A stretch of 64,000 nucleotides of DNA from Setomelanomma holmii (Eukaryota; Ascomycota; Dothideomycetes; Pleosporales; Phaeosphaeriaceae): assembly GCA_010015745.1 (NCBI GenBank), contig ML978300.1, positions 1-64,000 on the forward strand, read 5' to 3'. The notes below the pieces were generated by a model that saw nothing but the letters and a program-made list of their open reading frames with translations, was not told the DNA's origin and ran no database searches. Position 1 is the first letter of the stretch. Every line of letters starts with the position of its first letter. Below, one piece after another: positions 33,725 to 46,818 of the stretch. The position numbers and the translations under genes are program-made.

Positions 33725-33963
33725 ATGTAGTCTTCCCTTCTGTGTATATAAAAGTAATCGTAATGTTTGGTACATCTTATCAAAATTTGACAGCCGCAAT
33801 GCAACTTGTCCGCTCCGTTATATCCTTACGCTAACGAAACTATTCGCTTGAAGCGAAAAGCCCATGATGTTGTTGACCATTCATTCTCATCCTCAATGCG
33901 TCGATAGAGCGTTAATTCCCGTGGCGTAGCTGGCTGCTCAGACGCACTTGCTCAACACCAATC

Positions 33964-34776
33964 TCACGCTGCTTCCTCTGCCTTTCTGAAGATGCATGAC
34001 CTCGGCATTTTCAGGGCATCTGGAAAGATGCAGGAGTCCCGATGCTTGGCATCGACATTCTTCCGCTGACCAGGCGGCAACGGCAACACCGACATGTCCC
34101 CGTCAGTGACCACGATGCACGGCTTGTGTCTATAGAAGCATGCCTTGCACGTGTACTGCCCGTCCTTGTCCTCCTTAGGCCATTGGCTTGGTTCATTGCT
34201 CACTAAAGCAAACAGACATCTATACTTCCCATCTTTGTGGCTGTTGTTCAGTTTGAAGCGGTCTCGGCGCAGGAGTGCGGCGGCTTTGAGGTGTTTACAA
34301 ATTGCGCCAAATGGTCTCCTTCTTACAACGTCGTTGGGTTCGAGTTCGCTACCTCCGTACCAAGGCTTGATGCCGAAAGAGGCTGGTGTGATGTTGCTTT
34401 CGCGGCTCGCCTCCCATTGAGTGGCTTCGTGGAAAATGCGTAGTGTGGAGCCGAGAGAAGGATGGGACATTGTGTCGTAGTTGAGGGGTTTGTGGTCTTG
34501 TGTAGGCGTGGTTCTGGAGATTGTCTTAGATTGCAAAGTCGCCGAGATCATCGTTGCTGGTGTGACAGTCTGTCCATTTGAGTCATTCAGCTTTGCACGC
34601 TTCGGCACAGGACTAGAGCTTCGGCTATGGCCTTCGGATATATCTTGAGGCTCAACATCTGGAGATGTCCGCCCTCGCTTACTCTGAACCACCTTGTCCA
34701 TGAGTGAGTCGAATTTCTCTGTCATGACCTTCATCACAGCTTGCTCGAGAAACACTTTCCAATCTTCGTTTTGCAT
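33964..34776 (-). CDS. hypothetical fungal protein with Cys-rich C-terminal region (270 aa)
   Basis: Open from ATG 34776 (MQNEDWKVFLEQAVMKVM) to 33964. The N-terminal part is helical, then Ser/Pro-rich with a basic patch (PKRAKL, a possible nuclear signal). The C-terminal 120 residues look folded: AICKHLKAAALLRRDRF, YTCKACFYRHKPCIV, then CIF twice. The Cys/His spacing could bind a metal but matches no zinc finger I know. The region upstream (34777-35632) reads like the same gene in decay, so this frame may be the 3' part of a longer protein. Confidence 0.5.
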   Translation of the reverse strand: MQNEDWKVFLEQAVMKVMTEKFDSLMDKVVQSKRGRTSPDVEPQDISEGHSRSSSPVPKRAKLNDSNGQTVTPATMISATLQSKTISRTTPTQDHKPLNYDTMSHPSLGSTLRIFHEATQWEASRESNITPASFGIKPWYGGSELEPNDVVRRRPFGAICKHLKAAALLRRDRFKLNNSHKDGKYRCLFALVSNEPSQWPKEDKDGQYTCKACFYRHKPCIVVTDGDMSVLPLPPGQRKNVDAKHRDSCIFPDALKMPRSCIFRKAEEAA

Positions 34777-35632
34777 ACTCGACTCGATAATGCGGGTGCC
34801 GTAGCATTGGATTCAGGTATGGCTGCAGTGGTGCAGCTTGCAATTTCATTGCGCACATCGAAGCGTAGAGCTGTGGTCCCGTCATTCTCGCAGTCAGGCG
34901 AAGCAGTAGTGCACCGAGACGTTTGAGCACAGGGTGCGGGCAACTCAGACACCGCTGTTGGACCATGAAGGCCGCGGAGGTCTTCATTGATGTCCATACT
35001 CTTCCACTTGAGGTATTCGGAAAGCGTAATAGACCTCGAAGTCGAATGAGCCTTAAGTCGGAAATGTGGTTGCCGTTCCATGTTCAAAGACGTCTTTTGA
35101 GTGACAATCGTATTGATGCCCGAGAAATCAAGATCATCAACTGCAATCACATTGACGTCAGTCATACGAAGGACTGGCCCATGAGAATGCTGAAAGTTTC
35201 GCTCGAATGTACTTTGCAACTCTCCCCGGCCAAAGTAGCTGCAGGTACCGAGTGATATTCCGTGCTTTTGAACTCCGAAGCTTTGATTGGGTTTGCCTTT
35301 GTTTTCGCTTGGCTGGCAAAGGCGACTTCACGACGTCGGACAAGTCATTTTCCTTCAATCGAAACATTCAGATCCAATAGCTGCTCAATAGAAGTATTCT
35401 CACCAGCCTGGTCAGATCTCGATGCTTGAGAGGGCTTCGCATCTTCGTCACTCTTTTGACGTCATGCAGTGACCGTTGCGGTGTTCGCAGTGCTTCCGAT
35501 TGCCACTTCTTGGGTCGTGGTTTTGGTCATATCGTGCATCGATGCATTAGGCTGCGGCTCTTGTTTGGCAACAGGCTTCGCCTTCTTCGTTCTCTCATTG
35601 TAGCTTCTGTGCCACTCCTGATTGCCGCTCAT
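34777..35632 (-). pseudogene. probable decayed or intron-containing 5' part of the preceding gene
   Basis: From ATG 35632 one frame reads through coherent hydrophilic protein (RTKKAKPVAKQEPQP, then ENTSIEQLLDLNVS, then KTKANPIKASEFKS). It is interrupted by three TGA codons (after TATVTA, after SIEGK, after MGQSFV). A second frame (35219-34734) takes over with LSEYLKWKSMDINEDLRG. Introns could explain some of this, but I found no convincing pairs. Confidence 0.3.
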
Positions 35633-36458
35633 CAAACTTGCGCTGCCCTTTCTAAGCTGGGATTTTCGCTCTCTGATTGCGCGTAGTAAAGCGATTGTGT
35701 GGGGTATTGTTGGTGGCTTGCAGTCCGGTTTGTCCAGGGTTTTTGGTCTCGATGCTCCGAACTAAGGTAGGCCGTCGCTGAGAGTGAGTGTAGAAGGGCA
35801 AGGAGCGGGGAGGGAATTTTGACAGAAGCAGGTGCACCTGCCGACAAGCACGCTAGATCGCATCAGCACGTGCTGCCCTCAACGACAGCTACTACGCCTC
35901 AAGAGCCGGAAGAGCCTCAAATATCACAGAAGAAACCTCATGATGACGAAAAGTAGCACAGCCAACTCCAAATCAAGGTCAATAATGCGCTTCTGTCGAC
36001 AGTACTAGTTCATGAGCAGGACACACTTCTCAAAAATGCGAACACATTCGGGGGGGGAGGGCTGCTCATCGAAGGAAATGCTCTTACACACAAATTGTCG
36101 CGAAGGGACTCGCTTCACTCTAGAGGTGAGCCGTAAGATGTCCAGTGGTACGCGGCGCTCTCGTGGCGCAACGTCGTGGTCAAGAGTTGCAATGTTGTGT
36201 TTGAAACGGCGGCGCCTCGATCTATCTCTACCAAACATCAGTATACGAACAGACATCGGGTTTGAATGATGACTCGGAATCAATGCGCAATCTGTACGCA
36301 CTAATCTGAAGAAGGAAAGAGCAAATAGTGAATACGGGAAGTGGAGATACCAGTGAGTGATCACTGCAGCATGCTCAGCCACAATCGCAACGTACCCGCC
36401 TTCTTTACGAACAAAACAACGGCATGCCTCCCTTTTCAAATTACCAACCACATTGCTA
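35633..36458. other. intergenic
   Basis: About 830 bp between divergent units. It holds the promoters of the minus-strand hypothetical and the plus-strand F-box remnant. A GGGGGGG run occurs near 36050. No gene is supported. Confidence 0.35.
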
Positions 36459-37615
36459 ATGCAACAAGATGCATCCACCAGGAAAGACTTACCAGAAGAA
36501 ATCCTCGCTGAGATCATCTCATATATACACGCGCGCACATCAACTTCGCCACCCGGACCTCACAACTACCCAGACACCACAACTCTCTACTTACTATGCT
36601 CGACAAGTTGCAAGTTTCATCGCATCACGAAACCTTACCTATACCAATCTATCCACAGTCCATCGGGCGAGGCTGGGAAAGCGCTTCTTCGTACTCTACA
36701 GGCTGACACAAGCGGAGCGCTGCGAGGCTGCGTTCGCGAACTATCTGTGTCGCACGCAAGAGATGGCTGTCATGAGGTCGAAGAGCGAGACACAGGAGAT
36801 GATGACTACAGAAAGACTTATCATGCGTGTCAGGTATACTTCCAGCGCACGATATAACTTCTTCCGAAAGTTGAGCTACTGGACCTCTCTCGTTTCCCAC
36901 CTCGCGACGGGGAGCGAAAATCCTGGCTGCATACACTGCAGAGATTACACGGACCTGACGACTGGTATACTGGAATGGTCTGGGCAAACACTACAAGACT
37001 GGCAATACATCTGGGTGCGTGGCGTGGAAACAAGTTACGAGTGTTGTTCGAACTGCCGAATCTGAAAGAGCTGGAAGCAGACATACGCGAAGAAGACGCG
37101 GACATTTGGCACATGAAGAAGTTGACCCGAAGAAATGGCCAGTCGGAACATCTAGCATTGAGGAACTCAACGTGATTGGTTTTCGACATGTGAGCCAACA
37201 AAAGGACATGCTGTTGATGAGCCACGCATGCAAGCACTTACGGAGCGTCTTTGTAGCGGCGCAAGAACTGTATGTACTGCGTTACGTTCCCCAGTGCTCC
37301 GAGGACCACATTCGGAGCAGATCGCTCAGGTCATTGCATATCGTCGCTGCTGAGTCGTGGCATTACGATATCGACATAACTGCATTGCCAGAGCAAGAAG
37401 ACGGAGTGGATCTTGGCGTAGACCTCCAAAACATCCTCACGCATGCTACTGGTCATTTTGGTGAGAGTCAAGATGGTCTTGCAAGTACGGCGCAACTGCG
37501 GATACGAGAGGTCAGACCTCTGAACGATAAGGAACAAGAGCATACGACTTCAGGCTTGGAAGACGAGCATAACAAGGTGAAAAGGTGCGTGGAGCGATCG
37601 ACCTTGTCCACTTGA
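36459..37615 (+). pseudogene. F-box/LRR-like protein gene with in-frame TAA and frameshift
   Basis: ATG at 36459 (MQQDAST). The F-box is recognisable as DLPEEILAEIISYI and LYLLCSTSCKFHRITKPYLY. The frame carries TAA at 36855-36857 (between QRTI and LLPKVELLDLSRFP). It then continues open with ATG-independent coding (WANTTRLAIHLGAW, ELPNLKELEADI), and shifts near 37130 to a frame with GTSSIEELNVIGFR and CKHLRSVFVAAQEL, typical leucine-rich spacing. F-box proteins recruit substrates to SCF ubiquitin ligases. With a stop and a shift it is probably dead. An intron starting at GTATAC (36837) is a less likely explanation for the stop. Confidence 0.6.
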
Positions 37616-40600
37616 GCAGCGACATCGTTCAACGAGGACAATGACTACGCCGTTTTCGACACGATAGATGGTGGTGGAAACAAACTTCGCCACCAACTGG
37701 CAGATAGCTGTGCGGCACAGCGGAGGAGTGACGGTAGAGGCTGTCATCGGATACGGCTGAGGCACAGTCTGTTCGGCCCTACCCGTGTGTATACTTGCGA
37801 CACATACGCACCGCTGTCAGACCTGAAACGCTCTGATACGATCTTCGCTGGAGTCATACGGCGCAGCAAGAGTTGCAGCGAGCTTAAGGTTCGGGCCGTA
37901 GGATGAGGATACCACAGCGCACTCATTGCTGAGGTGGTACGGTGCTAGGTCGCCTCGCAACCGATAGTGGTGCCATACTCGGATGAGGACACAAGTACGT
38001 TTCTGCTAATCGCATTCAGCCAAAGGATGCGCTGGGTAGCTTGTCGAGCTCGCATCCGACAGCATGGCTATCCTCGGGGTCCTTTTGGAAGTGATGCATC
38101 AACCGAGGACCGCGAACTCAACCCACCGCGGAGTTTTAGGACAACGAAAAATCTGCTTGCATATCGTAACGGCAGGCTGCGCTGGCAGAGGCGAAGCACA
38201 TCTCGACCGATGGATCTGCAGCAACATTCAGTCTCCATCCGTCCACCTGCCGGCCGAGTCTGCGACCAATATTGACGGAAAGAACGGTGCCTCAACATGT
38301 CTCACTCTCCAACGGCCGTACCCACAGCTCACCTGTAGTCCGGTCTGATTGTGGGTCACGTGCACATGTCCTCACTAAGCGCCGAACCACTCCGCCACCG
38401 CAGGACTGAAACATGAGCGCTGTATAACGCAGGGGTTGTAGAAGCCCGAAAACGCTGCCCATGAGGGGCGTTTGTTTGAAGAGCCGAATTCTTGGCGAGG
38501 CTGTGGCTGTGGAGGCTGTTCTGTATGCATTTGTGTTGCTTGTAAAACGTGGGTCGCGCGTGCGGATATGCAGGAGGAAATGACGGAAACACAATCGCGC
38601 ATCGCGTTAGCTTCGCTCACGTGCAGAACTGCTTAGTGGCGTGAGTAAAAAGCATTCAAGATTGGAGACACTGGCATAGCGCAAGGTGGTAGCATCTCCC
38701 GACCGTCAGAGATATGAGAGTCTCTTGCGAATCGGTCGTTTCGAGGAGTGTGCTGAGGTCAGTTTTGCAGATGCTTGGCAGCGCTTCGCAAGCCAGGTCC
38801 AACAAGCAACATTTGTCCATTCACGGATACATTGTTCATTTGCAATGCCATGGGAGTCCATCTCGCCTTACGGCTTTCCGTAGGCGGGATCGAGCTTCTG
38901 GTGAAGATGGTATCCGCGGAGCCCGGTCGAAGCATGGTGCAGGTTTGAAAATTGGACCGCGACGTCAATATCCAAAGATGAAGACAACAAGTTGGTCGCC
39001 GGCGTGGTCGTTTCAGCAGCGCGTCCAAGATCGTAGCGCATATTGCATGGTGTTCACAATGTCGTCATAAGCTTATTGAGTTGCTATGTGGGTTGCGATG
39101 TGATGCGTGATGACGGTTTTAGCGAGGCAGATTCGAGCTGTTCAGCCTCCCGAGTTCTGCGAGTCGAACTATGGTTGCGCACGTGATAGTCTAAGTATAG
39201 AAGCGGCAACTAGACCAATCTTAGCCTCACCACCGAGCCTACCTGCCCCGCATCAGATTAAATCGCGGGATGGAGACAGTGAGGCTGTGAAGTTTTGTGC
39301 GCAGATTGCACAGCTGCAGCATGATGGCATTCATTTTTAGAGTCACGATACAGAGCACGCATGCCGCAGCATTGGAGGATGTATGCGCTGTGCGATCGCG
39401 ATGTTCCGCGCCTGGGGTTTCGTGAAGGCTGACACTGCTCTTGATGATATGCTGGTTTGCTGCAGCTGTGAAGAACCTTTGCAAGCTGAACATGGAAGGT
39501 CATTGATATGGTGTAGCACGTGCTCTCGTTTAACTGGGTGCTCCAGACGAGCCATGTCGCATGCGACATGCATTTCCTGAAGGATCACAAAGCTCTTTGG
39601 GATTTGGCAGGATCAGGAGCCGATCTTCCAGTAACCGGACCGTGGGAGCGCAGATGGGCAGGATTCGTGCGATGAACGAGGACTGCAGGACCATCGCGTA
39701 TCAGGTGAAGTCGCATCCAAGACAAGCTCACAAGACGCGATCCCTCATGCATGACGTCAACATGTCTTGCTTCTCAATTAAATGCAGTGTGCACCATCTA
39801 GACGTGAAGTTCGCCGTCCAATGTGCTTGGCCGCATCGATGGTCGTTAGAGAGGATCAGATAGTATCGGGACAATGTCGGCGCGGATCGACACAATGGCA
39901 GGAGCTGGCGAGCCCGCCGTGGACGGAAATCGCCTGATTCTTGGGCGGGACGGCACACGACGCTCGACCCTCACCTTCACCTCAACCACCCAGACCCACC
40001 AACCGTGCCCAGTTGAAGCGACGCCTCCTTCCCTGCAGCGAAGTCTGAGATGAAGGCATGTTCGCGGGACAAGAGCGCCTGCGCCGTAGGTGAGCTGAGG
40101 ACGGCCCGGCCGTATTCAACGGCGTCGCGACTTCGCAGGACAAGGATACCTGCGGAAGATTGGGATTAACGGACGTTGGTCAGGGACATGATGCACTCCT
40201 TTTCCACAACGCCTCATCTGCAGCGGGGACTGTTGATCGATCCCCACTGTCACCGCGAGGGCGCGTGTTGGACTGGTTATGTTTCAGCGCACAGGTATCT
40301 CGCGCGGATAAGGTCGTTTGTCTGGCCTCACCACTATCAATCGTCGGGGATTGATGTCACCACTACTCAACGTCCAGAGCGTCTTGGAGCACGGGCGTGA
40401 TAGACTTGCAGATGAACCACCAGCATTCTCTGCCGAATGTCACCCTCATCCTCGACAAGCGTCCTCGGGTATCAACATCACGTCGCACGTGCCTGCCAAT
40501 GAAGTCCGGGGTTTGTCGTCCCCATGGCATGCAATGCAAGGTATGATGACCGGCTATAATTCCAGCACGCAGTCGATAGCCCGAGCAATATGCTCATTCC

Positions 40601-42909
40601 CCTGTGCAATGGTTTGGGTTCTCACTGCATCGGCTTCCAAGCATCGTCGCAACCTCTCCATGGACTTCAGAAAGCTAGTCTTGAACGGGCTAAAGAACGC
40701 GATCTCGGTCCCAGCAGCCTCGTCACCAGCGTTGCTCGGGAGCTCGTGCGAAGCCAGGGCGCCTAAACCGAAGCAGTAAATGGCATGGATCTTGGTCCTG
40801 CTAAAGCGCTTGATGCGCGTTGATTGGCGCGCACACGCGGCGTCGTGTCAAATGGTAGCATGAGAGTGTGCAGCTCCACGGAACCAAATCAAACTTAGGA
40901 GTGGGCTTGAGCAGTTGCCAGAGTCGGCACTTTCAAAATGGGTTCAATGATGCGCCCGCCTGCTATCCACTTTTTTGTGCATAATTTATCGAATCGTTGT
41001 CTAGCAGCCAGCTGGGATTTCGAAGCAATTATCCAACCTCTTGGGCATGGAGCGAGTCAATCGGCTCTGCAGAAGGTGACCCTGGCGTCGGTAAACCGAC
41101 CGTCTGGGAGACAAGGCTCCCATCAGCCAAAACGTACCAGAGGCTTGCACACCATGCGCGGAAGAAGCCATGGACAACTTGAAGCGGCTCTGTCGGCTCA
41201 ACTCCTCCACACACACTTCCGGAAAGCCCGACTGCAATACATAATTTGACGATGCAGGAGTAGAAGCCCCTGCAGACCGGTGAAGCTTGTGACGTGCGTC
41301 GTGCAGTCCTCCGTGTGCACCCCACGACGGGCATGAAACCCTTTTCGAGGCATCGAGTCTGACCATATGCCGAAAGCGCAAACGTCGACCAAAGCAAGTC
41401 TACACGCTGTTGATCGTCCAACGAGTTTCATCATTTGCGCCGCGAGCCTCGAAAGCTTGATTGACGTGTTCCCGAGCTTTGCGCGAGTGGGCGGGCTAGG
41501 GTGGTTAGGCCTCCCGTGTCACGAGCAGCCTTACGGTCCATGCGCAGAGATGCCCGTCCGTGTGGAGATGAGAGAAAAGACTTGGCTGGAGCCGTGCGGG
41601 TATCTGGTGTGCGGAGGGACTGTTCACCGTGCTTACGCTCTGGATATTTGCGTCTCAACGAATGAACGCGACAAGACACCATGGTCAACTGCCAGCATGC
41701 AACGAGATGCTCGATATGGAAGAACAATTCACCATTTCATCCGTCGTCGTCTACCAGTCGGCGACAGTAAGTACTTCGCCGAAGTCTTACATGCTGTTGT
41801 CCATGTCCACGGTATCCTGGCAGGGCTGCGGGACCCTACACATCTGCCGCTCGAGGCACCTGACAACACCCTGCTCCACCAATAGCTCCAGCTATCGCAG
41901 CCGCGCACATAGCGGACGTTATCCGCTGTTTGCAGGGGCAAACTCGTCGCTGAGGCGCCCTCAAATCCCTACGGCGATTCCACGCTGTCGCGCCAGGCTT
42001 TCTCAGCAGCGCGCACTCCTAATGCCGTTGCTAACGCAATGACAGCATGTCGCGATGATATCCTGGACAGTATGGTAAGCGGCAGGATTCATGGTGCGCC
42101 GTTACAGGTGGGCTGAGCACGGCTGTTCAAGCGAGTCGCTATTTCGGGTCCTCCACCCTGTCCCTCACCCAAGCCACGCTTGTTCTTAGTAACATGTGTG
42201 CCGCGTTCTGCTCGAGTGTGGTGAGGCAGGAACGGTCCGCCGACTGACCTTGCCTGTGTCCTCCACTCACAACCCTGCCCTCGTCCCAAATATGGCGCGC
42301 GGGCGCCTCGTCGCCCTGTGTCGCTGCAGAACGGTTCGGTTGCACGCCCGCAGCCATGCCCGTGGGCTCAGGCTTTTTCAACATGGGCTTCGATCGGCCA
42401 AAGCACTGCCATTGGCGTCTCCCTATGCAAGCCCCATGCTTCCCATGTGTAGTCGGGCTTGCAGCGTCTAAACATCATTTCGTAAGACCGTTCCGTCTGT
42501 TACTTTCGAGCACCCTCCTCGTTTTGGGTTGGCTCAGGCACAGCCCGCAGATATTTACAGTCTCTCCGCAAACACACTCAGGCGCAGCACATTGGGTCTG
42601 CACCTGTAGCAGTAATCCTGTTTTGGAACGGCATTTACTCCCGTTCTGGCGTTTGACACACCATCGGTAACCTATCTCCCTGCCGAATGTTTCTGTATTC
42701 ACCTCTCCGTCCTCCGAGTGCCTATCGTCTTTGAGTGGAAACTACACCGACGCCTCCAAGACATGAGCACTAGCTCGTAGCCGTCTCTTGTACCACCAGA
42801 TCTGGAACGTCTAGCTCCCCTCGTCTACATTTCCACTTGAGCCTCCGATCCTTCCCTGGCCCCATCGCCTCCAGCTTAGATATATACCTCTGTCGCCTCC
42901 TCAGTCAGC
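37616..42909. other. 5.3-kb interval without a supportable gene, upstream of a transcription factor
   Basis: Many short frames occur on both strands, the longest 40318-40779 and 41367-41885 (+), but none shows a family motif, codon continuity across strands or a plausible splice plan. The sequence is not low-complexity and contains no terminal repeats that I can pair. The last kilobase is C/T-rich and is a likely leader or promoter of the gene starting at 42910. Confidence 0.4.
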
Positions 42910-45900
42910 ATGTCCGAACCCACTGAGACAAGTGGCCGCCCACTAGTGCCGAACATCAAGCAAGAGCAGCAACCCGAAGGCAACACTATTAATCAACCAT
43001 CGTCGTCGTCTCGTACCAAGCATCGCAAGTCATCACAACCGTCGGATGACTGTAACGACGCCTCCAAGTTTACGAACTCTCGCCGTCGTCCTGGAACCAC
43101 CATAAAGACGCCATCCGGCCCCCACGCCGGCTCCTCCCGCTCAGAGCAACGGTCAACTACCAGCCCCGCCAACATGATGTCGCAAAGCCCTTCTATCAAC
43201 TACACAAGGACCGGTCGTATCAGCAAAGCGAAAAAAGGACTGAAAGTACACAACTGCGAGTGCGGAAGGGTAAGTTCCATGCCTTACTTCCTATCAGCAT
43301 CAGTAGCAGGCAGAGTACAATGACCGCAGACCACACTGAGCTTCTACTCGCTGCTCGACGCCCTCATCTATGTTCCCAGTCTCGCAAGATATCCTCATCA
43401 CCTTGCAAGCCAGACGTCGATTGGTACAAGAACGCTAACACTTCGACAGTCGTACACAAGAGCAGAGCATCTAAGGTCAGCTTGAGTGGTCTGAAGCTAT
43501 GCGCCACGCTTACTGACAGCTTGCAGACGTCATCAAAAGAACCATGCTCAAGAGGATGCACTGGTATGCGAGTACCCTGATTGTGGGAAGACATTCTATC
43601 GACCAGATCTTCTACATCGTCACCAAGAGAGGCAGTTAGTGCCATCTAATTGCAGTTTCCAGCTTTCGCTGACCTGTTCCAGCAACGAGCCTGGTAAAGA
43701 TTCGCGCCAGCCCTCTCTCTTCAGCCCAGAGGGTTCGCCCGAGGCCGTTCAAGCACCTGTACCAGTGACCATACCAACGAGCGTCGTCACTACCACGCTT
43801 CCCCTTACTCCGTCCTATTACCCACAACAGGCTGTCTCGCCTATGCAGGAGCCAGCTTCGATGCCAAGGTATACTTGCAACCCGTTTCGTACTCCTCAAG
43901 TTCCTCGAACTCCCCGTCTTTCTTTACCGGGTCTCAATTCTCGTCCTTTTCCTACGTCTAGCCCGAAGTGAGTTTTCATTGTGCAGCAAACCGCATAGTT
44001 CTGTGTATTCTTACTTGCGGATCCCGATGATTTACCGGTAGCTGACTGTTACGTCTTAGTGACAAGCAACGGCAACTTTCCTACTCGGTGCGGCCGTCCA
44101 TTGGCATGCCAGTAACTGTCGACGGCATGACACCTTCAATGGGTTGGGCGGAGCCTTACGGTAACTCCCCAGAGTACACCTCCAGCGGCTACACTTCACC
44201 AAACCCGGGACCTTGCGACTATCCCCAAATGTATGCACCTCTGCCATACGGACACGGCGCAAATCGCACACGTACCTCTTCCAACGCATCATTTGTTGAT
44301 CAGTGGTCGTACACACCTAGATCCCCTACCTCTTCCGCCTCGACCATGCCTTACGGGTCGGCTTGGAACGACAAGACAACCCACGCGCCCTCTCTTGCTT
44401 ACATGAACGCCTCCTATTCGATGAACAGCCTCGGCATATCAACTCCGATCGATCCAATGACAGGCTACGGGCAATTTGAGTCGAAGACAATGATGCAAAG
44501 GGACGAGGAGGAAGGCGCAATCCTCTATCCCGAGCAAGCTTATGGTATGGGAATTGAGCACACCTATCCGTCTGAGCACTATCTAAATAACTACTGGAGG
44601 CTCTTTCATCCCACTTTCCCCATCGTCCATCGATCTGCCCATGGGACCGTGAGCCCGATGCTGCGCGCAGCAATGATCGCTATCGGCGGACAGTACTCGA
44701 GCGATACGAGCGTCAAGAGCAAGGCACGGAAGCTGCATGACAAATGCATGAAGCTGCTGGCAAAGGCAAGCTATGCTGCAACATGACGATGGGGTGAGCT
44801 AACCGATGCAGCGCGAAAGGGAGCCTATCAACGACGCTCATCGGTTGTGCGACTACCAGTCAGTCTTCCTTGTTGAGGTGCTCTCGCAATATCGTGCACG
44901 CCGCGCGGGGAAGCAATTGTCACACCGCTTTGGGTCTTTGTACCATAAGGTAAGCGAACAATCCTCTCAAATATTCTCAGTGGCTGATGAATGCAGGCTG
45001 CCGTGGACTTCACCTCCGCCACATCGCAACTCAGCGACATCGTTCTGTCGCTCACCCTGCCTGAAAATGTCACAACTTTTCAATGGACTCGATGGATTGA
45101 GCTTGGGACCTGGCAACGTTTGCTTGTGTCCTGCTACATCCTAGAGGCCCAGCAGACTTTGTCACTTGCACGCGAGCCACAATCCTCACTCATACAGGTC
45201 TTAGGTGTCGATCTCCCCTTCCCTATACAGTCGGTCGTATGGGATGCAGCCACTCTCGATGACTGGGCTATGAAGACACAACAATGCTCTCCTTCACCAC
45301 GATACGTGTACGAAGTCCGCCAGGAGACCTTGGTCGTGCCATGTGATGCGTTCCAATCCTCCTTGTTGGTTGTAGCATACTACAATCGCTTCGACTCCGT
45401 ACCATACGTCAACATGGCGACGCTAGAAGAGATCGACTTCCTCCTGGACGACTCCTTTGCCACGAAGGAGAAGCTTCTTACAGCCAAGCTGCTTCAAGTG
45501 ACTCCTATCCGCGCACTGCTGGCCGTCTCTGGGGAGTCCTGGATCTTGATGGAGAAGGTTCCTGATCAACAGGCTTTCACCCAGTTGAAGACGACGCTCC
45601 GCACATGGGTCAATCAGCTGTGGACTCCTTCAGAACCCAAGTCACAGCATGTGGCTGTCAAGGAGGCCATCAAATTTGCAATCGATATCCTCCATTTGGC
45701 GACGAAGGAGCAGCGTGGCATCCCCGAGCTCGAGATGGGCTCCGACATGGGCATCTACTTCGCCGCGCTTGTCCTCTGGGGCGCGACTGCATCGTACATT
45801 TCTCGAATCAAAAGAACACAGCAAGTTGCGCAAATCATCCCTCAAGGCCACTTTGCGCCGCCCTCAACTAGCATCAACCATACATGCTCAGTGTCGGTAC

Positions 45901-46340
45901 CATCCACACCTACTCAGCATCCTTTCTCACTCGACAACAACGTCACCATATCTTCCTCCACCATCCTGACGACCATGCCCGGCCTCGTCCACAGCCTGCC
46001 AGGCTCACCCTCGCGCCACGACTCGCTCGCAGCTACAACACTCCTATCCCACGAGCAGATCACATTCAACACAATCTCTTTCCTACCCGTCGTCATGAGC
46101 CTCGCCACAAGCAATCCAATCCCTCAGCACCAACTCTTCGATCTCGGTGAGCTCCAAGCTGGCTGCATCAGCATGCTTTTATGGGTTAAGCGACAGCTAC
46201 GCGGCGCATCATTCGACGATGACGTCGGTCTCGCTGCCTGGGCCATCAGACCCGGCGAGGGCTTGGGAGAGCTTCTCGATAGTGTTGTTGGCTCTTTGGA
46301 GAGGATTCTGAATCGTCCTTGGAGTGGTTGGGGTATCTGA
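42910..46340 (+). CDS. C2H2 zinc-finger plus fungal-specific transcription factor (seven exons, 988 aa)
   Basis: Exons: 42910-43269, 43450-43475, 43527-43634, 43683-43967, 44060-44765, 44812-44949, 44997-46340. The phases agree throughout. Finger 1 (CEC...HLRRHQKNH) is split over exons 1-3, with exon 2 only 26 nt. Finger 2 (CEYPDC...HRHQERH) crosses exons 3-4. The intron 44766-44811 uses a GC donor (GCAAGC) with a good GAGCTAACC branch. After a Pro/Ser/Tyr-rich linker, LNNYWRLFHPTFPIVHR starts the fungal-specific transcription factor domain, which runs through exon 7 (FQWTRWIELGTWQRLLVSCY, VVAYYNRFDSVPYV). It is a nuclear regulator with unknown targets. The finger and activation regions look intact. 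Confidence 0.88.
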
Positions 46341-46818
46341 ATACGTCTCTTATGAACTTGACGTCTTGTCTTCACTTCATTGCTGCGTTTGTTTTTTGCT
46401 GCATCCTGCCTGCTCTTATTACATACCTTTGTCAACTTTGTAGACTTCCTCTCGCTTGTATGATAGCGCATCGGCATAGCGACTTGCTTATTTCGGCATT
46501 TTTATGATGGAAATGATGGCTTTATGGACTATACCCACCTTATCTACTTCGCACCATTTTTGGGACTGTGTATTGTATACTAGTATCAATGAGTACTTGC
46601 GTTCCAGGCTTTGTCTAAGAACTCAGTCCCTGCTTCTGTGTTACAATTTCCTGTGAGGTGTGAAATATGCACTATTATTGTATCCGTAAAGCTACGCGTA
46701 GGCACGACGCTTGCGCCGCGGCCAGACATACTAAGACAAACCCGAAGCCGCGCAACTGTGCCCCAGTCTGTTCTTCTGTTTTGGCTCAAGAGTCGCTTTT
46801 GCGTCGTTGACATAGACT
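46341..46818. other. convergent 3' regions
   Basis: 478 bp between the transcription factor and a minus-strand gene. Nothing else is evident. Confidence 0.4.

Noticed and set aside
38380..38410. tRNA-like A-box (TGGCGGAGTGG on the minus strand)
   Set aside because: No GGTTCRANNCC B-box at a suitable distance and no cloverleaf stems can be drawn.
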